From positions 1 through 40,295 of the forward strand of contig CAJGDO010000011.1 of the NCBI GenBank assembly GCA_904502225.1: a DNA stretch of 40,295 nt, in the 5' to 3' direction. The position numbers were made by a program, and so were the translations under genes. The first letter of the stretch is position 1. Every line of letters begins with the position of its first letter. The notes under the pieces were generated by a model. That model searched no databases. It saw only the letters and a list, made by a program, of their open reading frames with translations, and was not told where the DNA came from. This document shows, piece by piece, positions 23,090 to 28,861 of this stretch. The DNA comes from an uncultured Clostridia bacterium. Lineage in GTDB: Bacteria; Bacillota; Clostridia; Christensenellales; Borkfalkiaceae.

Positions 23090-23110
23090 AAACTTGATTT
23101 ATGCTATAAT
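23082..23110 (+). promoter_or_regulatory. Promoter of the four-helix-bundle gene
   Basis: TTTACT (23082-23087), 17 bp, TATAAT (23105-23110). The -35 is formed by the tail of the palindrome array. The start site is expected at the ATG, 6 nt past the -10. Confidence 0.6.
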
Positions 23111-23116
23111 TAACTT

Positions 23117-23470
23117 ATGAGTGAAAGCATTTTAAGAGAAAAAGCAAAAGAGTTTGCTAAAAACATTGTTTTTATTACAAGAGAAATTAAGTCTAACAAC
23201 AAAGAAAGTGTATTAACTAATCAACTATTGCGTTCTGGAACAAGTATTGGTGCAAATATCCACGAAGCACAATATGCTCAAGGAACGGCTGACTTTATTT
23301 CTAAATTTGAAATAGCGCTGAAAGAATGTTTTGAAAGTGAATATTGGCTAGAACTATTATTTGAAACAGGCTATTTAGAAGAAAATCAATATAAAAAACT
23401 TAATAATGACTGTGGTGTTATTCGAAAAATGCTAATTTCTTCGTGTAAAACATTAAAAGAGAAAAAATAA
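23117..23470 (+). CDS. Four-helix-bundle protein (S23 / 23S rRNA intervening-sequence type)
   Basis: This 117-aa all-helical protein belongs to the family first found in 23S rRNA intervening sequences and related to the Avd accessory proteins of diversity-generating retroelements. Typical features are the basic helix FAKNIVFITREIKSNN, the signature LTNQLLRSGTSIGANIHEAQYAQGTADFISKFEIALKECFESEYWLELL and a final helix. These proteins probably form a basic oligomer that binds nucleic acid. No rRNA or reverse transcriptase is near. There is no ribosome site; the -10 box ends 6 nt before the ATG, suggesting a leaderless mRNA. The palindrome array lies directly upstream. Confidence 0.9.
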   Translation: MSESILREKAKEFAKNIVFITREIKSNNKESVLTNQLLRSGTSIGANIHEAQYAQGTADFISKFEIALKECFESEYWLELLFETGYLEENQYKKLNNDCGVIRKMLISSCKTLKEKK

Positions 23471-23473
23471 TCG

Positions 23474-23506
23474 AAACTCGACTTTTGATAAGTCGAGTTT
23501 TCTTTT
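23474..23506 (+). terminator. Terminator after the four-helix-bundle gene
   Basis: AAACTCGACTT (23474-23484) pairs perfectly with AAGTCGAGTTT (23490-23500), followed by TCTTTT. It is 3 bp past the stop codon. Confidence 0.9.
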
Positions 23507-23523
23507 ATCTACGCAAAAACTGC

Positions 23524-23552
23524 TTGATAAAATTTTTTATATGTGCTATAAT
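23524..23552 (+). promoter_or_regulatory. Promoter of the structured RNA
   Basis: TTGATA (23524-23529), 17 bp, TATAAT (23547-23552). The expected start at 23558-23560 coincides with the first base of the outermost RNA stem. Confidence 0.8.
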
Positions 23553-23558
23553 AAATAT

Positions 23559-23771
23559 GCCAAACTAACTTAATAAACGCAATTAGTGGTGTAATTTTCT
23601 TTTTTATAAGGATAATTATATCTATTTTTGCCACAATAGTATTATTGAATTTGATAAAATGCAGATTCTACTTGTGCTACTGTGGTTACACCATTTTGCG
23701 TAAAGTTAGTTTGGCGACTATCGGAGTCTGCGTTTTTGTGCGTTTACTTCGGTAGGCGCACTTTTTTGTTT
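23559..23771 (+). ncRNA. Structured RNA of unknown family, or leader of the following gene
   Basis: Three nested helices enclose the RNA: 13 bp (23559-23571 with 23703-23715, GCCAAACTAACTT), 6 bp (23577-23582 with 23696-23701) and 8 bp (23587-23594 with 23686-23693). An inner helix CCACA/TGTGG (23631-23635 with 23681-23685) and a U-rich 36-nt bulge lie inside. It has its own promoter and ends at a UUCG terminator. It is not SRP RNA, tmRNA or RNase P RNA by motif. A rod-like 6S RNA is a possible alternative, but the one-sided bulge is unlike the 6S central bubble. Confidence 0.7.
23738..23771 (+). terminator. UUCG-tetraloop terminator
   Basis: GTGCGTTTAC (23738-23747) and GTAGGCGCAC (23752-23761) form a 10-bp stem, with two G-U pairs, around TTCG. 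TTTTTTGTTTT follows. It ends 12 bp before the next start codon. Confidence 0.92.
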
Positions 23772-23782
23772 TAGGTGGGTAT

Positions 23783-24223
23783 ATGGAATTTGAAAGCACA
23801 AAATTTTTAACTAAAAATTGTCGCTGGCGAGAAATAATTGGTAACCTCTACGATTGGGATTTTTATGGTGATCATGAAATAATAGTTGTAAATGCTAAAA
23901 CGTATTATGCAAGCATGCAAGAAATTGAAATAATTTGCAACAAGACAGAAATGGTAACCATAAATATGTATCTAGGCAATCATAGTTCTTACGATGAGGG
24001 ATATTTTAGTCGTTGCCGATATATTTGTGATAATATGGAAATAAAACTAATTCGCTGGGATGTCGTAGGATGGAATGAAAGAATGGTTTTATTAAGCGAT
24101 ATAATCTGGCGCTATGCAACAAAGGAAATTTTAGAAAATTATTTGGAAGAAATGGCAAAAGTTGCACACCAAATAAGAGATAAGCTTAAAGACTACGGCT
24201 ACGATACAAGTCTTTGGATCTAA
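23783..24223 (+). CDS. Orphan 146-aa protein of unknown function
   Basis: I do not recognise this 146-aa protein. It has no signal peptide or membrane segment. The first two thirds look beta-rich with many aromatic residues (FLTKNCRWREIIGNLYDWDFYGDHEIIVV, EIEIICNKTEMVTINMYLG, YICDNMEIKLIRWDVVGW). The end is helical (KEILENYLEEMAKVAHQIRDKLKDYGYDTSLWI). The start ATG 23783 has AGGTGGG upstream and lies directly behind a structured RNA with a terminator, so its expression depends on read-through. It is inside the inverted-repeat island, followed by a TerB-like gene 39 bp on. Confidence 0.75.
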   Translation: MEFESTKFLTKNCRWREIIGNLYDWDFYGDHEIIVVNAKTYYASMQEIEIICNKTEMVTINMYLGNHSSYDEGYFSRCRYICDNMEIKLIRWDVVGWNERMVLLSDIIWRYATKEILENYLEEMAKVAHQIRDKLKDYGYDTSLWI

Positions 24224-24262
24224 CTTATACGATAAATATTATTTATAAAAAGGAGAATTATA

Positions 24263-24685
24263 ATGGCAGATTTTGATGAAATATATGAACAAATTTTAAA
24301 TGCAAGTTATTATCAACGTGTTTCTACAGGCAAAAATTGTGCAAAGAAAATAAAAAAACATGTTAAAGAAATTACAAATTTTAGTGAGAGTAGGTTAAAC
24401 AATTTAATACTTGGTTCATTAAGAGCAGTAATTGGTGCCGACGATGAACTGAGTGAAGATGAATATGATTATATCTGTGATGTGCTTGATATTGATATGA
24501 GTTTCGAGCAAATGTTTAATTTCTTTTATAATATGAGCAACGACGATATTAATTTAACCAAAAAATTCATAAACGCCCTACCCGAAGATGAAAGAGTATC
24601 CTTTATAATTCTTGCAATATGCATTTGTGCTGCAGATGGTGAAATCTCGCACGAAGAACATAGAGCATTAAAAAAATATTTTTAA
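24263..24685 (+). CDS. TerB-like helical protein
   Basis: This 140-aa protein resembles the tellurite-resistance TerB fold. It carries two similar acidic metal-binding-like segments: VIGADDELSEDEYDYICDVL (near 53-72) and ICAADGEISHEEHRALKKYF at the C-terminus, each in the pattern ADGE(L/I)(S/D)xEE. The sequence between is helical. TerB-type proteins occur in membrane-linked stress or phage-defence contexts, but the biochemical role is unclear. The ribosome site AAGGAGAATTATA gives a confident start. It is the last gene of the island, followed by three hairpins. Confidence 0.75.
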   Translation: MADFDEIYEQILNASYYQRVSTGKNCAKKIKKHVKEITNFSESRLNNLILGSLRAVIGADDELSEDEYDYICDVLDIDMSFEQMFNFFYNMSNDDINLTKKFINALPEDERVSFIILAICICAADGEISHEEHRALKKYF

Positions 24686-24703
24686 GTGACACAAATTAAG
24701 TAT

Positions 24704-24785
24704 AGCACACTATACTTTGCAAGCAAAGTCGTGTGTTTTTGCAAAGCAAAAAGAAAAAGGATAGCAAAAATTTTGCTATCCTTTT
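24704..24785 (+). terminator. Hairpin cluster and terminator after the TerB-like gene
   Basis: CACAC-TAT-ACTTTGC-AA-GCAAAGT-C-GTGTG near 24706-24735 is followed by TTTTTGC-AAA-GCAAAAA. The strongest stem comes last: AAAAGGATAGCAAAA (24755-24769) pairs with TTTTGCTATCCTTTT (24771-24785), with the innermost pairs opening as the loop. The last stem is a terminator for either direction. Confidence 0.75.
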
Positions 24786-24819
24786 ATACTGTCTAAAAAA
24801 TCCCTATGGGAAACGCCCT

Positions 24820-24835
24820 TATTCCCTGCCATTTT
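24820..24835 (-). repeat. Right inverted end of the island
   Basis: Complement of the left end at 22859-22874 with one mismatch. TCCCTATGGGAA lies just inside at 24801-24812, echoing the left end. It stops 4 bp before the stop codon of the YtxH-like gene. Confidence 0.75.
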
Positions 24836-24838
24836 AAA

Positions 24839-25003
24839 TTATTCTTGATTATTTTTCTTGGAAGATTTTGTCAAATCTTCAACCTTTTGTTTAACTTGTT
24901 CTTGGCCATCTTTAACCATTTGGCGTGCCTTTGCTGAATTTGTTGCAATAATAGCACCACCCATCATACCGAGAACTACACCGCACAAAAATTTGTCGTC
25001 CAT
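24839..25003 (-). CDS. Small YtxH-like protein
   Basis: Translated by hand, this 54-aa protein begins MDDKFLCGVVLGMMGGAIIA, a glycine-rich hydrophobic segment, followed by a basic/acidic helix (ARQMVKDGQEQVKQKVEDL). This is the YtxH/gas-vesicle-like layout of small membrane-associated proteins of unknown role. ATG 25003 has GGGGGGAG just upstream. The gene lies between the isc operon and the island; its last codons lie 4 bp from the island end, so the C-terminus may have been changed by the insertion. Confidence 0.75.
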   Translation of the reverse strand: MDDKFLCGVVLGMMGGAIIATNSAKARQMVKDGQEQVKQKVEDLTKSSKKNNQE

Positions 25004-25055
25004 AACTCCCCCCTTTTAAGGTTATTATGTGCAGACTTTGTCGATATATACGCTT

Positions 25056-25427
25056 TTATGCTTGCTTTTTAGATAAGTAATCTTCGATTGCCTTTTTAAT
25101 TGCCTCTTCGGCCAAAACTGAACAGTGGATTTTTTGTGATGGAAGCCCGCCCAAACATTCAACAACCTTTTTGTTAGTGACTTTTAAGGCTTCTTCAATG
25201 GTCATGCCGATAATCATATCGGTTGCAGTTGAACTTGTTGCGATTGCAGCCGCACAACCAAACGTTTTGAATTTTGCATCAACGATAATATCGTTTTCAA
25301 TCTTTAATGAAATTTGCATTATATCGCCACAACTTGCGTTTCCAACAGTGCCAACACCACTTGCATTTTCAATTTCACCAACGTTCTTTGGGTTTTGGAA
25401 CGCTTGCATTACCTTTTCGTTATACAT
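25056..25427 (-). CDS. iscU: Iron-sulfur cluster scaffold protein IscU (NifU-like)
   Basis: This 123-aa scaffold receives sulfur from IscS and builds Fe-S clusters. The three ligand cysteines are in GNASCGD (about 34), KFKTFGCAAA (about 57) and QKIHCSVLA (about 101). The LPPVK-like chaperone motif of classical IscU is absent (GLPSQKIHC here), as usual in the clostridial type. It overlaps the 3' end of iscS by 8 nt, with AAGGAGAAATTAAGT as ribosome site. Confidence 0.96.
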   Translation of the reverse strand: MYNEKVMQAFQNPKNVGEIENASGVGTVGNASCGDIMQISLKIENDIIVDAKFKTFGCAAAIATSSTATDMIIGMTIEEALKVTNKKVVECLGGLPSQKIHCSVLAEEAIKKAIEDYLSKKQA

Positions 25428-26604
25428 ACTTAATTTCTCCTTCGCTTTTGAATAGTGGCGACATTTCTCTTAATCTTTTTACCGCCGATTTAATAGTTTC
25501 TACTGCATAGTCAACTTGTTCAATAGTGTTATGCTTACCAAACGAAAACCTTATTGAACCGTGTGCAAGTTCTTCTGGCAAGCCCAACGCCAACAAAACG
25601 TGTGATGGCTCTAACGAACCTGACGAACAAGCCGAGCCTGATGAAACGCAAATTCCCGCTAGGTCAAGGCTGAATAAAATTGATTCGCCTTCAATAAACT
25701 TAAACGAAAAGTCCGCATTTGCAGGAAGTCTGTTTTGCCTTGGCCCGTTAAGTTTAACAAACGGAACTTCGTTAAGCACTCTGTCAATAAAGTGGTCTCT
25801 TAAAGATGAAACGTACTTAAAGTTTTGGTCAAGTTCTTTTTCGGCAATTTCAAACGCCGTGCTAAACCCAACGATTGCAGGAACGTTTGTAGTTCCGCCA
25901 CGCTTCATTCTTTCTTGGTGTCCGCCCGTTAAAATGCTTTGAACTTTCACGCCGTTTCTAATATATAATGCTCCAACGCCTTTTGGCCCGTAAATTTTAT
26001 GCGAACTCATACTCATAAGGTCAACACCCAAGTCCTTAACGTCAATCTTTAAAACGCCTGCGGCTTGGACAGCATCGGTAAAGCAAACTGCACCAACAGA
26101 GTGGGCAATCTCTGCAATTTCCTTAATAGGCTCGATAGTTCCCACTTCGTTATTTGCAAGCATACAACCAACGAAAATGGTGTCTTTCCTAACAATACTT
26201 TTTAAATGTGCTAAATCGACAAAACCTTCTTCATCAACTTTCATATATTCAACTGTAAAGCCGTCTTTTGCGAGTGCTTTTGCCGTTGAAAGCATTGCTG
26301 CGTGCTCAATAGGGCTGATTATAATGTGCTTGCCCCTTTCTCTATAAGCGTTTGCAACACCCCTTAACGCCCAGTTATCACTTTCCGTTCCACCTGCGGT
26401 AAAATATAATTCGCTACTCTTACAGTTTATAATCTTTGCAATAGTGTCCCTTGCCTCGTCCACAGCCTTTGCACTTTCTCTACCAAAAGCGTGTTGGCTG
26501 TTTGGGTTGCCGAAAACTTCACTAAAATAAGGCAACATTTTTTCTAACGCTTGCTCGCACACCGGCGTTGTCGCTGCGTGGTCAAAATATATTGGTTTTT
26601 CCAT
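25420..26604 (-). CDS. iscS: Cysteine desulfurase IscS/NifS
   Basis: This 394-aa PLP enzyme frees sulfur from cysteine for Fe-S cluster assembly. It starts MEKPIYFDHAATTPV. The PLP lysine is in MSSHKIYGPKG (Lys203), and the persulfide cysteine is in SSGSACSSGSLEPSHVL (Cys326). I chose ATG 26604 for its ribosome site AAAGGAG; an ATG 7 codons upstream is unlikely. It is in one operon with iscR and iscU. Confidence 0.96.
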   Translation of the reverse strand: MEKPIYFDHAATTPVCEQALEKMLPYFSEVFGNPNSQHAFGRESAKAVDEARDTIAKIINCKSSELYFTAGGTESDNWALRGVANAYRERGKHIIISPIEHAAMLSTAKALAKDGFTVEYMKVDEEGFVDLAHLKSIVRKDTIFVGCMLANNEVGTIEPIKEIAEIAHSVGAVCFTDAVQAAGVLKIDVKDLGVDLMSMSSHKIYGPKGVGALYIRNGVKVQSILTGGHQERMKRGGTTNVPAIVGFSTAFEIAEKELDQNFKYVSSLRDHFIDRVLNEVPFVKLNGPRQNRLPANADFSFKFIEGESILFSLDLAGICVSSGSACSSGSLEPSHVLLALGLPEELAHGSIRFSFGKHNTIEQVDYAVETIKSAVKRLREMSPLFKSEGEIKYV

Positions 26605-26614
26605 TTTTTCTCCT

Positions 26615-27013
26615 TTACACTTCACCTTTAACCATTTGTTCCAAGGTCATTGAATCAAGCAATCCGTTTATCCCGTCGTATAATTTCTTCCAAACGTTGC
26701 TGGTTGGGCAACACTTGCACTTTCCGTCCTTGGAAACGCATTCTATAATTTCCATATCGTCTTCTAACGCCCTAACAATCTCGCCAATGGTTATTTCTTT
26801 TGGCTCACGGGCAAGATAATATCCACCCGTTGCACCACGGCTGGCTAATATTATGTTCCTTTTAGAGAGCATCCTTAAAATCTTCTCTAAATACTTGCCA
26901 GACACCGCTATATACTTTTCAAGCATACTTGCACTGACCGATTTATCTTTATAATTCCTTGCTAAAATATAGCAAGCCAACAACCCGTAATGCGTTTTTG
27001 ACGACAACTTCAT
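26615..27013 (-). CDS. iscR: Rrf2-family regulator IscR
   Basis: This 132-aa winged-helix repressor senses Fe-S cluster status and controls the isc genes behind it. The start MKLSSKTHYGLLACYILARNY is typical. The recognition part is KYIAVSGKYLEKILRMLSKRNII with RGATGGYYLAREP, and the cluster-binding cysteines are in ECVSKDGKCKCC (near 92-104). I chose ATG 27013; the frame is open 24 codons upstream, but that would cross the promoter. An 11-bp inverted repeat covers the transcription start. Confidence 0.94.
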   Translation of the reverse strand: MKLSSKTHYGLLACYILARNYKDKSVSASMLEKYIAVSGKYLEKILRMLSKRNIILASRGATGGYYLAREPKEITIGEIVRALEDDMEIIECVSKDGKCKCCPTSNVWKKLYDGINGLLDSMTLEQMVKGEV

Positions 27014-27026
27014 TTTTCTTTTCCCT

Positions 27027-27055
27027 TTAATTGCAACCAAATCAGTTGCAATTAA
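27027..27055. promoter_or_regulatory. IscR operator palindrome
   Basis: TTAATTGCAAC (27027-27037) and GTTGCAATTAA (27045-27055) are perfect 11-bp arms with a 7-bp gap. The site sits on the predicted transcription start and directly after the -10. Confidence 0.8.
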
Positions 27056-27056
27056 T

Positions 27057-27085
27057 ATTATATACGTATTATGGCTTAAAGTCAA
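27057..27085 (-). promoter_or_regulatory. Sigma-A promoter of iscR-iscS-iscU
   Basis: On the minus strand, TTGACT (27080-27085) and TATAAT (27057-27062) have a 17-bp spacer. Confidence 0.85.
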
Positions 27086-27090
27086 ACAAA

Positions 27091-27126
27091 ATAAAAGCCC
27101 GAAAAGAAAGTTTTTCTTAATCGGGC
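27091..27126 (-). terminator. Terminator after the Myb-like gene
   Basis: On the minus strand GCCCGA...TCGGGC closes an inner AAGAAA/TTTCTT stem, and TTTTATTTT follows. It ends 6 bp before the isc promoter. Confidence 0.8.
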
Positions 27127-27134
27127 AAGGTTTT

Positions 27135-27833
27135 TTAGTGCATAAATTCTTTTGGTTTTAGTGCTGAAAAGAATTTGCGTGCATCGGTTGGGTTTGGGCT
27201 TCCATAAAGAATAGAAATTAGTTTTAAGTTTTCGTTTTCTAATCGGTTTATCCTTTCTTTTAGGTATTGGTTTTCCTTTTTAATTTTGCTGGAAATTTTT
27301 TCAACAAGAGAGTCTATTTCGCTTTTAAGTTTGTTAAACTGTGCGTCCGAAACAATGCTTTTTTTGTGCATATTATTTTCAATTGACACCTTTTCGCCTT
27401 GACTGTTTATCTCTAAAATTATTTCGTTTATCAGTTCTGGGTTGTTCTTTATTGCGTTTCTATACTTATTTTGATAGCGAAGTGCTGTTTTCGCATCGCC
27501 GTTTGCCATTTCCATAATAATCGAGCGAACAGACTTGCCCTTGTTCTTTTTTATAAGTATATCTTTTATCAATTGTTTTTCATCTTGCTTACTAAACTCT
27601 TCAATCTTGCTGATTTTTATTGGCTTTCCGCCCAAATATTTTTGGCAAAACTCTTTGTCTAAATTGCTCTTTTTCGCCACGGCATAATATAAATTCCTAA
27701 CTGTACCTTTGGCTTTGCCATACAACGCACCAAACTTTTCAAACACGTTTGATAGCGAAGTTTCGCCCTTTTCTTTTATAAACTCTGCAAGTGCATAAAC
27801 GTCCTTTTCTTTATAGCCATAAATCTTTTCCAT
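27135..27833 (-). CDS. Putative DNA-binding protein, Myb-like plus coiled coil (RsfA-like layout)
   Basis: I cannot name this 232-aa protein firmly. Residues 5-60 (YKEKDVYALAEFIKEKG...FEKFGALYGKAKGTVRNLYYAV) and about 80-130 (DEKQLIKDILIKKNKGKSVRSIIMEMANGDAKTALRYQNKYRNAI) look like two Myb/SANT-type helical domains. Residues about 165-215 form a coiled coil rich in leucine, lysine and glutamate. This layout resembles the prespore regulator RsfA, which would fit a spore former, but the similarity is one of layout only. AAGGAG precedes the start. It is divergent from an orphan plus-strand gene. Confidence 0.65.
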   Translation of the reverse strand: MEKIYGYKEKDVYALAEFIKEKGETSLSNVFEKFGALYGKAKGTVRNLYYAVAKKSNLDKEFCQKYLGGKPIKISKIEEFSKQDEKQLIKDILIKKNKGKSVRSIIMEMANGDAKTALRYQNKYRNAIKNNPELINEIILEINSQGEKVSIENNMHKKSIVSDAQFNKLKSEIDSLVEKISSKIKKENQYLKERINRLENENLKLISILYGSPNPTDARKFFSALKPKEFMH

Positions 27834-27903
27834 AACATATCTCCTTGATTTTATGGTGTGATTATTGACATAATAAAGTTAAATTATACATACTTATTTA
27901 TAT

Positions 27904-28851
27904 ATGTTTTTTTATTTTTTCTCAAAAACACCTGCAATAATAAAAATTAACGGCGTTTATAACGGCAAAATTAGCGATGGATATAAAAAGTTTTTTCTTG
28001 ATTTTTCCACCCCTCCCTTTGTTGAAATTTGCTTTTTTTGCACCAAAACTCCACCTTTATTTTTTATGCTTGACAATAATTTTCTTTGCTTTCCGCCAGA
28101 AAACGTTATTGTCACCGACTTAAAAGGTGGCTATGCAATCAACCTTGATGTTGAGCAAGCATCTGCACCGTTTTCTATAATAAATCAGCAAAAATTTCCT
28201 TTTGCCGTTGCCACAGTTTTTAATGATAACGGGCTTAAACTTTCCATTGAAACGCCAAACGATTTTTATGCAAAAACTCTTCCGTTTGGTTGTGAAAACG
28301 CACAAATTTTGCCCTTTACGTTAGAAGGCGAACAGTTGCTTGCAATAAACTTTTTGGGCGAGCAAAATTATTTGACTTGCTTTTTAATTCAAAATCAAAT
28401 TAAAGAAGTTTTTTCCAAAAAAGCGGTTGATTTTTGCTTTGAGAACGGCTTTACGACAACTGAAAGGTTTTTAGATATTGCTAAACACAAGTTGACTTGT
28501 TCTTGGAATTTAAATGAAAAAAGGCTAGTTTTAGCATCAACAAGCCTTGAAAAAGATGCTGATTATAGCCCACTTAACCTGCCTGAATTGGTTTTGCCGT
28601 ATGCGTTTTTGGAAGATTTTATGTTGGGCGAAGTCACCGATGAGTTTTTAAGTGACAACGTTAAAGAAAACGCCAACTTCTTAAAAGATTATTTGGGCGA
28701 GTTTATAGGCGTTTTTCCACCACCGAGTTTTAGAAAGTTTGATGAGGTTGCACTTTTATATAAGCAAAGCCAAAACACTTATAAGACCGAGTATTTTACT
28801 TTTGAACTTAATAATAAAAAAATTTGCAATATAAAAAGGTCAGATAACTGA
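27904..28851 (+). CDS. Orphan 315-aa protein, unknown function
   Basis: I do not recognise this 315-aa protein. It lacks a signal peptide and membrane helices. The first half is rich in Phe and short beta-like stretches (PAIIKINGVYNGKISDGYKKFFLDF, PENVIVTDLKGGYAINLDVE, LPFTLEGEQLLAINFLGEQNYL), followed by a helical-looking C-terminus. Its codon use resembles that of neighbours. There is no ribosome site before ATG 27904. The stop codon lies inside a terminator stem. It is divergent from the Myb-like gene across 70 bp, so the two may be regulated together. Confidence 0.75.
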   Translation: MFFYFFSKTPAIIKINGVYNGKISDGYKKFFLDFSTPPFVEICFFCTKTPPLFFMLDNNFLCFPPENVIVTDLKGGYAINLDVEQASAPFSIINQQKFPFAVATVFNDNGLKLSIETPNDFYAKTLPFGCENAQILPFTLEGEQLLAINFLGEQNYLTCFLIQNQIKEVFSKKAVDFCFENGFTTTERFLDIAKHKLTCSWNLNEKRLVLASTSLEKDADYSPLNLPELVLPYAFLEDFMLGEVTDEFLSDNVKENANFLKDYLGEFIGVFPPPSFRKFDEVALLYKQSQNTYKTEYFTFELNNKKICNIKRSDN

Positions 28852-28857
28852 CCTTTT
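28833..28857. terminator. Bidirectional terminator
   Basis: AAAAGGTCAG (28834-28843) pairs with CTGACCTTTT (28848-28857) around a 4-nt loop. It contains the stop codon of the orphan gene and lies 5 bp from the converging cotH-like stop. Confidence 0.9.
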
Positions 28858-28861
28858 CATA

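Larger units (their letters stand above)
22859..24835. mobile_element. Inverted-repeat-bounded accessory island, about 2 kb
   Basis: The left end AAAATGGCAGGGATTA (22859-22874) and the complement of the right end (AAAATGGCAGGGAATA, 24820-24835) match at 15 of 16 bases. Further in, both ends carry a TTCCCTATGGGAA-like small palindrome. All three genes inside are on the plus strand, while the genes on both sides (22808 down and 25003 up) are minus. No transposase or integrase is present, so it would be non-autonomous. Clear target duplications were not found in the AT-rich flanks. Confidence 0.6.

Noticed and set aside
23559..23771. Type III toxin-antitoxin RNA
   Set aside because: The RNA-terminator-gene order fits, but there are no tandem repeats and the protein does not resemble ToxN. 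Kept only as an option under the finding.
22845..24845. Target-site duplication around the island
   Set aside because: TTTTAAA occurs at both flanks, but such runs are common in this AT-rich DNA, so it is not evidence.
25526..25942. 138-aa plus-strand frame over iscS
   Set aside because: Antisense shadow of a clear cysteine desulfurase.
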